A stretch of 8,439 nucleotides of DNA, taken from positions 1 to 8,439 of the forward strand of contig CACYBJ010000006.1 in NCBI GenBank assembly GCA_902772565.1. Reading direction: 5' to 3'. The stretch comes from an uncultured Lachnospiraceae bacterium. GTDB lineage: Bacteria; Bacillota; Clostridia; Lachnospirales; Lachnospiraceae. The notes beneath the pieces were generated by a model. The model saw only the letters and a program-made list of their open reading frames with translations. It was not told the DNA's origin and made no database searches. The position numbers were made by a program, and so were the translations under genes. Positions 1-6,886 of this stretch are shown here, in pieces. How positions within the stretch are numbered: the stretch's first letter is position 1; each line of letters begins with the position of its first letter.

Positions 1-888
1 CTCATTTGAAAGCAATTGCCGGAGTTCATCCTCATCCGATTCCAGGATTTCGAGGATAATCTCATCATCGAATCCGCGTTTTTTGAGCTGAAGCGCTACT
101 TTGCGTTTTTCTTCGGTTATACCCTCGGTTCGGCCTTCAATTATGCCAGCTTTTCGTCCTTCAGCTCTTCCTTTATTCTCACGATAATCAAGTACTTCAC
201 ACATATTCTTAGGTTTCACTCCCTTCTCTTCGTTTATCATCTGCTCATATCTGTCGTCGCCGGTCATGACACGAAGTAACGTTAACACTTCATCCACATG
301 CTTTATCACATCCGGTGACGGCGTGTACTGCGGATTCTTCCTTCTGTTAACAAAGTATTCCGCCACAAGTTTAAAGTCACTTTTAAAAGAATTCACTTCC
401 TCATCGCTGAGGAACGCAACCTCCATTACATTAATTTTATAATCATTAAACTTCTCCGTCAAGGCGTCGCGGTATTCTTCATGAAATTCCACCACATCGC
501 TGAGTTTTCGGTTACCGTTCCAATGAGTTTTGCCAAAGTACAGCACAAGGCTGTACACGGGATAGAAGGGATCTTCGTCCTTCATCTGATTACGGTATGT
601 GGCTCCGTCGTAACCCATGATCCTGATGGGCATCTCCCTCTCCGCCTTCGACTGGTTCTCGATTCCAAAGGCAGAAATCCTTAATTTCTGTTTTCGCCAG
701 TTTTTCAGTTCGTCCCGGCGGATCTCATGCAGATCCCCCTCCTCCTTGTAGCCGGAGAATTCCGAGGCCTGTTCCAGTTCTTCTTCCTTTACAACCTCTT
801 CGCCGTTAAAGAAATAGTGATTGATTATGTCTGCAAACACATCGTTGCAGGATATCAGCATTTTTTCGGATATGTCTTTTCCTGACAT
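1..888 (-). CDS. Rpn family recombination-promoting nuclease / PD-(D/E)XK transposase-like protein (3' end outside window)
   Basis: The frame is open for 296 codons from an ATG at 888 to the window edge, so the C-terminus is missing. The start follows a strong ribosome binding site, AGGGAGGT, with GGAGG 5 nt before the ATG. The protein reads like the Rpn/PD-(D/E)XK family. It has an N-terminal CNDVFADIIN segment (residues 14-23), a GDLHE motif with the likely metal-binding Asp52, then GIENQ (residues 75-79), where Glu77-x-Gln79 would be the E-x-K/Q half of the nuclease core. A VYSLVLYFG strand (111-119) follows. Residues about 238-257 form a Gly/Glu/Arg-rich linker of repeated EGR-type units, and a charged helical tail follows. 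Known family members are DNA endonucleases linked to recA-independent recombination and are often multicopy. The gene is downstream of suf but separated by two terminators, so it is probably a separate unit. The family call is from remembered motifs; a specific function is not claimed. Confidence 0.85.
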   Translation of the reverse strand, partial: MSGKDISEKMLISCNDVFADIINHYFFNGEEVVKEEELEQASEFSGYKEEGDLHEIRRDELKNWRKQKLRISAFGIENQSKAEREMPIRIMGYDGATYRNQMKDEDPFYPVYSLVLYFGKTHWNGNRKLSDVVEFHEEYRDALTEKFNDYKINVMEVAFLSDEEVNSFKSDFKLVAEYFVNRRKNPQYTPSPDVIKHVDEVLTLLRVMTGDDRYEQMINEEKGVKPKNMCEVLDYRENKGRAEGRKAGIIEGRTEGITEEKRKVALQLKKRGFDDEIILEILESDEDELRQLLSNE

Positions 889-923
889 GTACACCTCCCT
901 GTTTTTTGTTCCGACTGGGACTC

Positions 924-946
924 CTGCCGCCGTCGACCTGCGGCAG
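924..946 (-). other. Hairpin in the leader just upstream of the rpn-type gene
   Basis: CTGCCGC (924-930) and GCGGCAG (940-946) form a perfect 7-bp stem with a 9-nt loop. On the minus strand it lies about 25 nt before the ribosome binding site of the nuclease gene, so it would be in that gene's 5' untranslated RNA. No run of T follows, so it is not a classic terminator. Its role is unknown. Confidence 0.5.
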
Positions 947-980
947 AAACTCCGTTCGGGATAAGGTACATGTCGCCCGT

Positions 981-1019
981 GGTGCTCCGGCGCCGGGCAA
1001 CTGGCGCGCCGTTTGCACC
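981..1019 (-). other. GC-rich two-part hairpin in the rpn leader
   Basis: An outer 5-bp stem (981-985 GGTGC with 1015-1019 GCACC) encloses an inner 5-bp stem (989-993 GGCGC with 1006-1010 GCGCC). Two palindromic 8-9 nt cores (GGCGCGCC and CGGCGCCGG) lie inside. The segment is much more GC-rich than the surrounding non-coding DNA. It could be part of a structured leader or of a dispersed repeat; the sequence alone does not decide. Confidence 0.4.
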
Positions 1020-1060
1020 TTTTCATTTTCGTTTGAGGTTCCTCTGCTGATATCGTAGCG

Positions 1061-1107
1061 AAAAAATCGCCCCTTTTTCAAGAGGATAAACTCACGAAAA
1101 AGAGGCG
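1061..1107 (-). terminator. Intrinsic terminator, minus strand, between suf and the rpn-type gene
   Basis: A 12-bp stem pairs 1068-1079 with 1096-1107, with a single position that is a G-U wobble in the minus-strand RNA. The loop has 16 nt. In the minus direction the stem is followed after one base by six T (1061-1066). In the plus direction there are only four T, after GG. It could back up the suf terminator about 230 nt upstream, end a short unrecognised transcript, or act as an attenuator in the rpn leader. Confidence 0.65.
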
Positions 1108-1327
1108 GTTTTGTGTACATAATCACGGTGGTTTTGTGCTGTCTGCTCCGAATCCTTCTGCATATCGGACAGAAATCAATCCCTCTTTTGTTGATTATTC
1201 ACAATTAAGCAGGCCGACTTCTGCCGGATCCGACAGGTCCTATCACGTGCACAGTCAGGTCGCCGGCCGTTCGAACACTCCCTGGTTTACAAACAGGTTT
1301 GACGCTGATGGCATTCGCTTATCGCAC
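1108..1327. other. Non-coding stretch between two minus-strand terminators; no gene recognised
   Basis: No convincing coding region was found on either strand: frames here lack a ribosome binding site or run into sufS out of frame. The visible structure is a 16-nt imperfect palindrome, CTGCCGGATCCGACAG (1221-1236), and a small hairpin, CCTGG...ACAGG (1281-1297). No promoter with both boxes was found. A small RNA here is possible but unsupported. Confidence 0.4.
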
Positions 1328-1354
1328 AAAAACTCCCCCGGCATTGCCGAGGGA
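1328..1354 (-). terminator. Intrinsic terminator of the sufCBDS operon
   Basis: It lies about 43 nt after the sufS stop. On the minus strand TCCCTCGGC (1354-1346) and GCCGGGGGA (1342-1334) form a 9-bp stem, including one G-U pair, around a 3-nt loop. GTTTTT follows, with the T run at 1332-1328. Position, stem strength and T-run fit a Rho-independent terminator for the operon. Confidence 0.85.
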
Positions 1355-1396
1355 TCTCTGTTGTCATTTTGGTTTTGTCTAATTTACCTTCCAAAC

Positions 1397-2623
1397 CTAG
1401 TCCTTATATCCCAGCCATCCTCTGACATTCTTAAGGCTCTCAACGAATCTTAATGCTTCGTCTTCGGTGTTGTAGAAATACATGCTGGCGCGGGCTGTGG
1501 CATTTACGCCCATGTACTGGAGAAGGGGCTGTGCGCAGTGGTGTCCGGCACGGACACAAACCTTCTCGGAATCAAGGACAGATGACACATCATGCGGATG
1601 GCAGCCTTCAATATTAAAGGTCACGATGCCGCAGTGATTGTCCGGATTCTTTGAGCCGTAAAGCGTAATGATATCCATGTCAGACATGGCATTGTAAACA
1701 AGTCTTGTGAGCTTCTTCTCCTGCTCTTCGATAAAATCGAAACCGATGCCTTCGATATAATCGATGGCTGCCGCAAGTCCTACGGCGCCTGCCGCATTTA
1801 CGGTACCTGCTTCAAACTTGTGAGGAAGTTCGGCATATGTGGCGCTCTCCCTTGTTACAAGTTCAATCATCTCACCACCGGTAAGGAAAGGTGACATGGT
1901 CTTCATTACGGCATTCTTAACATAAAGCACACCTATGCCCATAGGAGCAAGCATCTTGTGTCCGGAGAATGCGTAGAAATCTGCATCTAAAGCCTGAACG
2001 TCGGTTCTCATGTGAGGCGCAGCCTGGGCTCCGTCCACCATGATCAGCGCGCCGTGAGCATGTGCCAGATCCGCTATTTTCCTGATGGGGTTTGTAACGC
2101 CCAAAACGTTGGATACATTGGTTACCGCCACCAGCTTTGTCTTGTCGCATATCTTGGCAAGTTCCTCATCGGTAAACTCGCAGTTCTCATCATACTCAAG
2201 ATATACAAGCTTCGCGCCGGTCTTCTTCGCTACCATCTGCCAGGGAAGGATATTGCTGTGGTGCTCCATTATGGAAACCACAATTTCGTCTCCTTCTTTC
2301 ACGTTGTCCATACCCCAGGCATATGCCGCAAGGTTAATGCTTTCCGTGGCATTTCTTGTGAAGATGATTTCGGAACTCTTCTTCGCTCCGATGAACTTCG
2401 CAACTTTCTTTCTGGCATTTTCATAGGCATCGGTGGCGCCTATGCTCCACTCGTAAAGTCCGCGAAGGGGATTGGCGTTGGTTGTTTCGTAGAAGTTTTT
2501 TACTGCTTCCACTACCTGACGCGGACGCTGGGAAGTGGCCGCGTTGTCAAAATAAATATATCTTTCGTCCTGAAGGATCGGAAAATCCTTCCTGATATCT
2601 CTTACATCCATAATTCTTTCCAT
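1397..2623 (-). CDS. sufS: Cysteine desulfurase SufS (class V aminotransferase fold, PLP-dependent)
   Basis: SufS takes sulfur from L-cysteine, releasing alanine, and holds it as a persulfide for Fe-S cluster assembly on SufBCD in the cytoplasm. The product is 408 aa, normal for the family. It shows the PLP-site His pair in MEHHSN (121-122), the cofactor Asp in DGAQ (Asp197), the Schiff-base lysine in SGHK (Lys223), and the active-site cysteine Cys363 in RAGHHCAQP, the SufS/group II form. The first ATG (2623) is 8 nt after the sufD stop with AGCAGG about 11 nt before it. A second in-frame ATG at 2611 (MDVRDIRKDFP) matches the usual SufS N-terminus better and has GGAAAG just upstream, so the true start may be 2611. 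It is the last gene of sufCBDS. A dedicated acceptor (SufU or SufE) is not encoded nearby. Confidence 0.96.
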   Translation of the reverse strand: MERIMDVRDIRKDFPILQDERYIYFDNAATSQRPRQVVEAVKNFYETTNANPLRGLYEWSIGATDAYENARKKVAKFIGAKKSSEIIFTRNATESINLAAYAWGMDNVKEGDEIVVSIMEHHSNILPWQMVAKKTGAKLVYLEYDENCEFTDEELAKICDKTKLVAVTNVSNVLGVTNPIRKIADLAHAHGALIMVDGAQAAPHMRTDVQALDADFYAFSGHKMLAPMGIGVLYVKNAVMKTMSPFLTGGEMIELVTRESATYAELPHKFEAGTVNAAGAVGLAAAIDYIEGIGFDFIEEQEKKLTRLVYNAMSDMDIITLYGSKNPDNHCGIVTFNIEGCHPHDVSSVLDSEKVCVRAGHHCAQPLLQYMGVNATARASMYFYNTEDEALRFVESLKNVRGWLGYKD

Positions 2624-2631
2624 GATACAGG

Positions 2632-3858
2632 TTACCTGCTTCTTCTTTCGAAAATCGCGTCGATTCTTTCCCTTACCGCACTGCGGATTTCTGACGACGG
2701 GACGCCGGAATTCACACTGTTTACCGAGGCCCTTACGATAAGTTCCTCCGCTTCCTTAAGGCTGATGCCCCTGGTCTGCATATAGAACAGCTGATCATCC
2801 GCGATTTTTCCGAGGGTGGAGGCGTGGCGGCCTTCCACATCTTCCTCCTCGCAGAGAATGAGCGGAATTGTCTTGTTCACTATATCCTCGCCGAAAAGAA
2901 GCACATTCTCCTCTTCGTCGCCGCACGCAGCGACACATCCCTGTCTGAAGTCAATGGTACCGCGCCAGTTTTTGAATGCGTTATCAATGAGCGCACCGTT
3001 AAAGCGCATCACACCATTGGTCTTCTTTCCAAAGAACACATCGTTGTAATTAATATCCGTAAAGCTGTCCTTTTCGCCGATGAAGCCGTAGGCACAGTCG
3101 AAGTCGGATTCGTCACCCTTCTGGTTTGCATTAAAGCCTTCATAGACCTTTCCGGCACCCAGATCCACCTTTGTGAATTTAAGGCTTGCGTCCTCGCACT
3201 GTATGGTGCCGAAATCTTCGAAGAAAGTAAAGCCCTTGTTAAGAAGCTGTACGCTGGCGAGTTTAACGGAAGCGCCCTCTTCGACGTAGATTCTTGTGGA
3301 TGCTCCGACGATTCCCTTCTTGCCCACTTCATCTGCAGAAACTTCTTTTTCGAATTCTTCGGCAGATGCGGCATACAGGAAAACTATGGAAACAGCTGCG
3401 CCGCTCTTTACATGAATAAACCTGCGGACAAGTCCGTTTGTACCCTCTGTAATATCATACTTAAAAATCACCGGTGCGGCAGATTCACTGCCTGCCGATA
3501 CTTCGTACACATCGGTAAGGATTCCGGCTTCGTCAAATAAGGCATCTGCCTCTGCTCCCATACCGGTTGCAAAAAGCTGCTCGTTATACATAGGGAACTT
3601 TCCGGCTACCACATTTTCTCTGCCGACACGGGTATTTAATGATTCAAATAACGAATCTACTTCCTCGGTGGGAACATCTTTCTTTACGGAAATGTTTTCA
3701 GGCATTTCACATGCAAATGTCTTCTCACCGTCATCGGAAAGCAGCTCGGCTACGAGTTTTTCTACTTTAGTAGAACCGTTATTATACTCCAGTTCTGCAC
3801 TATTCAGTTTTAATTTACCAAAGGTCAGGACCGGTAAGTTGTTTACTTTTGCTCTCAT
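2632..3858 (-). CDS. sufD: Fe-S cluster assembly protein SufD
   Basis: SufD is the partner of SufB in the SufBC2D scaffold, where nascent Fe-S clusters are built and iron entry is thought to depend on SufD. The protein has 408 aa. The N-terminal third is variable. A SufB/SufD-type beta-helix core follows from about residue 130, and a C-terminal helical domain carries EGRHASTLGKIADDQLFYMQ (343-362), the SufD counterpart of the E. coli SHGATVG segment. His345 aligns with the histidine reported as essential in E. coli SufD. The start lies one base past the sufB stop, with GGAGATGGG upstream. Translational coupling with sufB is likely. It is distinguished from SufB by the shorter length, the lack of the SufB NCGS cysteine motif, and the gene order. 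Confidence 0.93.
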   Translation of the reverse strand: MRAKVNNLPVLTFGKLKLNSAELEYNNGSTKVEKLVAELLSDDGEKTFACEMPENISVKKDVPTEEVDSLFESLNTRVGRENVVAGKFPMYNEQLFATGMGAEADALFDEAGILTDVYEVSAGSESAAPVIFKYDITEGTNGLVRRFIHVKSGAAVSIVFLYAASAEEFEKEVSADEVGKKGIVGASTRIYVEEGASVKLASVQLLNKGFTFFEDFGTIQCEDASLKFTKVDLGAGKVYEGFNANQKGDESDFDCAYGFIGEKDSFTDINYNDVFFGKKTNGVMRFNGALIDNAFKNWRGTIDFRQGCVAACGDEEENVLLFGEDIVNKTIPLILCEEEDVEGRHASTLGKIADDQLFYMQTRGISLKEAEELIVRASVNSVNSGVPSSEIRSAVRERIDAIFERRSR

Positions 3859-3859
3859 A

Positions 3860-5272
3860 CTAGCCCATCTCCATTTCCAGTTTTATAAGGTTGTTCATCT
3901 CGGCAGCGTACTCAAGCGGAAGTTCCTTGCTTACAGGATTGGCAAATCCGCTGACGATCATGGCTCTGGCATCTGCCTCGGTAATACCGCGGCTCATCAG
4001 ATAGAATACCGCATCGTCGCTGATACGTCCGATTTTAGCTTCGTGACCCACATCTGCCTTGTCAGTTCTAAGATCGATTGCAGGAACGGTGTCGGAACGG
4101 GAGTCGGAATCAAGCATAAGAGAACCGCAGTTAACCGACGCCTTTGTGTTCTCGGCAGTCTTCTGAATAACTATAGAACTTCTGAAAGTTGAAACACCGC
4201 CGCCCTTGGAAATGGACTTGGTGTCCATAAATGAGCTGGTGTCTTTTCCGATGTGAACCATCTTGCAGCCCGTATCCAGGTTCTGTCCCTTGCCGGCAAA
4301 TGTAACACCCGTAAACTCGCAGTGGGAGTTGTTGCCCTTAAGGATGGTTGTAGGATACAAGTAAGACTCATGGGAACCGAAGGAACCGGAAACCCATTCC
4401 ATAATACCGCCCTCTTCTACGATGGCACGCTTGGTATTAAGGTTATACATGTTCTTGGACCAGTTCTCGATTGTGGAATAACGGAGCTTCGCGTTCTTTC
4501 TTACGTAAAGTTCAACCGTACCCGCATGAAGATTGGCCACATTATATTTAGGAGCCGAACAGCCTTCGATGAAATGAAGATCGGCGCCCTCATCAACAAT
4601 AATAAGAGTGTGTTCGAACTGGCCGGCACCCTTGGCATTCAGTCTGAAGTAGGACTGAAGCGGAATGTCCACATGAACATTCTTCGGAACATAGACAAAT
4701 GAACCGCCTGACCATACCGCGCCGTGAAGGGCGGCGAACTTGTGGTCCGTGGGAGGAACAAGTTTCATGAAGTGTTCCCTGATCATGTCGGCATATTCCC
4801 CATGAAGCGCACTTTCAAGATCGGTATAGATTACACCTGCCTTGGCAACGTCTTCGCGAACATTGTGATATACAAGTTCGGAATCGTACTGCGCACCTAC
4901 GCCTGCAAGAGATTCTCTTTCGGCCTGGGGGATTCCAAGTCTTTCAAATGTAGTTTTAATATCTTCCGGAACATCGTCCCAGGTGGTCTTCATATCGTCT
5001 TTATGACGAACATAGGTTACGATGTTATCCATGTTAAGACCTTCAATCGAAGGACCCCAATCCGGAAATTCTATTTCCTGAAACAGCTTAAGACACTTGA
5101 GTCTGAATTCAAGCATCCATTCGGGGTCACCCTTTTCCTTTGAAATCTCTTTTACGATTTCCGGAGTGAGACCGCTGTCTACTTTATAGAAGTCGGCATC
5201 GCTTTCTTCGTACTTGAAGTCATAGAATTCGCGATCCGTTCCCTCTACGAGAATTTTGTCTTTATCACTCAT
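3860..5272 (-). CDS. sufB: Fe-S cluster assembly scaffold protein SufB
   Basis: SufB is the main scaffold subunit that accepts sulfur and assembles clusters together with SufC and SufD. The protein has 470 aa, the usual size. The N-terminal half includes PEWMLEFRLK (50-59) and WGPSIEGLN (72-80), typical of SufB. The beta-helix core runs through about 150-400. VNCGS (380-384) places Cys382 at the position of E. coli SufB Cys405, and GHEAKIGRI (409-417) places His410-Glu411 at the conserved His-Glu pair of the SufB/SufD interface. The C-terminal LPLEYAAEMN segment is also standard. The start is 3 nt after the sufC stop, with GAGGAA at the end of sufC as ribosome binding site, which indicates tight co-translation. 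Confidence 0.97.
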   Translation of the reverse strand: MSDKDKILVEGTDREFYDFKYEESDADFYKVDSGLTPEIVKEISKEKGDPEWMLEFRLKCLKLFQEIEFPDWGPSIEGLNMDNIVTYVRHKDDMKTTWDDVPEDIKTTFERLGIPQAERESLAGVGAQYDSELVYHNVREDVAKAGVIYTDLESALHGEYADMIREHFMKLVPPTDHKFAALHGAVWSGGSFVYVPKNVHVDIPLQSYFRLNAKGAGQFEHTLIIVDEGADLHFIEGCSAPKYNVANLHAGTVELYVRKNAKLRYSTIENWSKNMYNLNTKRAIVEEGGIMEWVSGSFGSHESYLYPTTILKGNNSHCEFTGVTFAGKGQNLDTGCKMVHIGKDTSSFMDTKSISKGGGVSTFRSSIVIQKTAENTKASVNCGSLMLDSDSRSDTVPAIDLRTDKADVGHEAKIGRISDDAVFYLMSRGITEADARAMIVSGFANPVSKELPLEYAAEMNNLIKLEMEMG

Positions 5273-5275
5273 ATT

Positions 5276-6013
5276 CTATTCCTCAGTAGTATACTTTTCG
5301 AAACCGCCTTCGTTAATTTCGTTAACAAGTTTCGCATCACCTGTTGTAACAATGTTTCCCTTAACCAGAACGTGAGTAAAGTCCACATCAAGGTTGTCAA
5401 GAATTCTTGCGCTGTGAGTAATGATTACAACGCTCTTCCCGCCTCTTTTCACAAATTCCTTAACGCCCTTGGAAACGATTCTTACAGCGTCTACGTCAAG
5501 ACCGGAATCGGTTTCGTCGAGAATTACAAAGTCGGGGTCAAGCATGAGCATCTGAAGGATTTCAGCCTTCTTCTTTTCGCCGCCTGAAAAACCTACGTTA
5601 AGGTCTCTTGAGGCATATGAAGGATCCATCTCAAGAAGTTTCATTGTTGCCTCAAGCTGTTTTCTGAAAGCAAAAATCTTAACAGGTTTTCCTGTTCTCT
5701 GTCTGATAGCATTTCTCAAAAACTCTTCAAGTGTAAGTCCGGGAACTTCCAGCGGATTCTGGAATGACATAAACATACCCATAATGGCGCGCTTGTCTGC
5801 GGAGAGTTCTATAATGTCCTCACCCTTAAACTCAATGCTTCCGCCTGTTACTTTATAGGATGGGCTGCCCATAAGAACATTTCCGAAAGTGGATTTTCCG
5901 GCGCCGTTAGGTCCCATAAGAACGTGGGTCTCATTGGCTCCGATTGTAAGATTGATACCGTGAAGGATTTCATTTTCGCCTACGGCGGCTGTCAGATTTT
6001 TAACTGTTAGCAT
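5276..6013 (-). CDS. sufC: Fe-S cluster assembly ATPase SufC
   Basis: SufC is a cytoplasmic ABC-type ATPase that dimerises on SufB-SufD and drives conformational change during cluster assembly; it is not a transporter. The protein has 245 aa. It carries Walker A GPNGAGKST (34-42, Lys40), Q-loop Gln85 in SFQNP, the ABC signature FSGGEKKKAE (142-151), Walker B VILDE (163-167, Glu167), the D-loop SGLD, and H-loop His200. SGGEKKK and DETDSGLDVDA are characteristic of SufC among ABC proteins. The start ATG has AGAGAGGA about 8 nt upstream. It is the first gene of the operon, preceded by a 55-nt leader and a recognisable promoter. Confidence 0.97.
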   Translation of the reverse strand: MLTVKNLTAAVGENEILHGINLTIGANETHVLMGPNGAGKSTFGNVLMGSPSYKVTGGSIEFKGEDIIELSADKRAIMGMFMSFQNPLEVPGLTLEEFLRNAIRQRTGKPVKIFAFRKQLEATMKLLEMDPSYASRDLNVGFSGGEKKKAEILQMLMLDPDFVILDETDSGLDVDAVRIVSKGVKEFVKRGGKSVVIITHSARILDNLDVDFTHVLVKGNIVTTGDAKLVNEINEGGFEKYTTEE

Positions 6014-6040
6014 TTAGTGTATCCTCTCTCTATAATGATA

Positions 6041-6059
6041 ATGGCATAGTTAGCCACAT
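6041..6059. promoter_or_regulatory. Weak dyad in the sufC leader
   Basis: TGGC (6042-6045) and GCCA (6053-6056) are inverted around 7 nt, with further partial symmetry (ATGGC...GCCACAT). It lies between the predicted start of transcription and the sufC ribosome binding site, where a repressor could act. The arms are short and chance is a real explanation. Confidence 0.2.
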
Positions 6060-6074
6060 TAAAAGCCAAACTAG

Positions 6075-6103
6075 ATTATACAATGGAGACGGGGGAATAG
6101 CAA
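6075..6103 (-). promoter_or_regulatory. Promoter of the sufCBDS operon
   Basis: On the minus strand TTGCTA (6103-6098) and a perfect TATAAT (6080-6075) are separated by 17 nt. The predicted start of transcription is near 6068, about 55 nt before the sufC ATG. No clear operator of a known iron or Fe-S regulator overlaps it. Confidence 0.75.
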
Positions 6104-6127
6104 GAAAAAAGGGCAAGTAAGGCGACG

Positions 6128-6154
6128 CTGCCCCTGATTGAAAATCAGGGGCAG
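6128..6154. repeat. Perfect 12-bp inverted repeat upstream of the suf promoter
   Basis: CTGCCCCTGATT (6128-6139) is exactly complementary to AATCAGGGGCAG (6143-6154) with a 3-nt GAA spacer. No T-run follows on either side. It sits 24 nt upstream of the suf -35 box and next to the ohrR terminator. It may reinforce termination or insulate the two operons. Confidence 0.65.
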
Positions 6155-6187
6155 AAACAAAAGGCGGATGGTTATCCATCCGCCTTT
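6155..6187 (-). terminator. Intrinsic terminator of the trxA-trxB-ohrR unit
   Basis: AAAGGCGGATGG (6160-6171) pairs perfectly with CCATCCGCCTTT (6176-6187) around a TTAT loop. In the minus direction the stem is followed by TTTTGTTT (the first three T are in the stem), which fits a Rho-independent terminator for transcripts arriving from ohrR about 175 nt upstream. In the plus direction only TTT is present. Confidence 0.7.
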
Positions 6188-6361
6188 CGCTATACTAGGG
6201 AGTCAATGCATTTATAAAATCGTATATTCTTTAGGAAATTGATTTATCTTGTGAGTTCATTATACGATAAAGGCTTTGGGATTCAAACCCCCGTTTTTAA
6301 CTTTTTCGTAAAAAAATGTAAGATGTCGTAATATGTTACATCCGTCCGTTCATTTTCAAGA
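6188..6361. other. Non-coding stretch downstream of ohrR
   Basis: This AT-rich segment holds no recognisable gene. It contains ATGTAA (6316-6321) inverted to TTACAT (6336-6341), and on the minus strand a TATAAT (6264-6259) with a poor -35 TTTGAA (6287-6282) at 17 nt. It may simply be the 3' untranslated end of the ohrR transcript. Confidence 0.4.
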
Positions 6362-6793
6362 CTAATTGCCTTTAATGACCTTTTTGAGCAATAACGCAAG
6401 GGTTCCGGCCTCTTCGGGTGTGAGCCCGATCATACCGCACATCTTCATGGGAACCTTTACGGCTTTGTCTCTGAGTTTCATTCCTTCAGGGGTGACTTCT
6501 GCCGTAACGCATCTCTCATCATCCTTGCTTCTGGTTCTTGTAACATACCCTTTGCTTTCAAGTTTTTTAAGAAGCGGAGTAAGAGTGCCGGAATCCAGGC
6601 ACACATAATCGCCAAGTTCTTTAACATTTACCGAGCCATGTTCCCACAAAACCATCATGGTAATGTACTGGGTATATGTAAGATCCAGTTCGTCAAGAAG
6701 CGGCTTATATCTTCTTACTATTTCTTTTGAACATGCATACAACGGAAAACACAACTGATTTTCCAGCTTTAAGCAATCGTATTTCTTTTCCAT
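6362..6793 (-). CDS. ohrR: OhrR-type peroxide-sensing transcriptional repressor (MarR family)
   Basis: OhrR proteins are dimeric winged-helix repressors that leave DNA when a cysteine is oxidised by organic hydroperoxides. From the ATG at 6793 the protein has 143 aa and closely follows remembered B. subtilis OhrR, including KLENQLCF (9-16), YKPLLD (29-34), LTYTQY (38-43), LDSGTLTPLLKK (66-77) and the DDER wing (91-94). The peroxide-sensing Cys15 and its two partner tyrosines, Tyr29 and Tyr40, are kept. It also has Cys119 in the C-terminal half, where two-cysteine OhrRs carry a resolving cysteine. This start is chosen by homology; it lacks a clear ribosome binding site. Upstream in-frame starts at 6865 (ATG) and 6871 (TTG) would add a tail unlike the family and also lack one. 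It lies downstream of trxB, with no ohr peroxidase gene in view. Confidence 0.88.
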   Translation of the reverse strand: MEKKYDCLKLENQLCFPLYACSKEIVRRYKPLLDELDLTYTQYITMMVLWEHGSVNVKELGDYVCLDSGTLTPLLKKLESKGYVTRTRSKDDERCVTAEVTPEGMKLRDKAVKVPMKMCGMIGLTPEEAGTLALLLKKVIKGN

Positions 6794-6821
6794 TTTTACA
6801 GTGATACAGGCGTGCTGTTCA

Positions 6822-6850
6822 TCCGCCGGCGCACCTGAAACGCCGCCGGA
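6822..6850 (-). other. Strong hairpin between trxB and ohrR
   Basis: TCCGCCGGCG (6822-6831) and CGCCGCCGGA (6841-6850) pair at 9 of 10 positions around a 9-nt loop. It lies about 28 nt before the predicted ohrR ATG. No T-run follows, so it is not a standard terminator. It may protect or process the message, or tune ohrR expression relative to trxAB. Confidence 0.55.
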
Positions 6851-6886
6851 GGGCTTGAAAAACATTTTCAAACCAACAATTATTAT

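Noticed and set aside
806..1126. 106-codon minus-strand frame over the rpn leader
   Set aside because: It overlaps the start of the rpn-type gene out of frame, runs through the terminator stem at 1061-1107 and has low-complexity, non-family content.
1334..1371. Short frame (ATG on the minus strand near 1369) after sufS that might be a small peptide gene
   Set aside because: It reads straight through the suf terminator stem, has only a weak ribosome binding site and no family resemblance. It is not a sufU fragment.
1136..1453. 105-codon plus-strand frame
   Set aside because: It runs through the suf terminator into the antisense of sufS and has no ribosome binding site or homology signal.
2012..2785. 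257-codon open frame on the plus strand
   Set aside because: It lies antisense across the sufS and sufD genes, which carry all expected catalytic motifs. It has no recognisable domain and is a shadow of codon bias.
2824..3540. 238-codon open frame on the plus strand
   Set aside because: It is fully antisense to sufD and has no family resemblance or supporting ribosome binding site.
6276..6292. Sequence GGGATTCAAACCCCC resembling a tRNA T-arm
   Set aside because: The closing base pair fails and no acceptor, D or anticodon arms fit around it on either strand.
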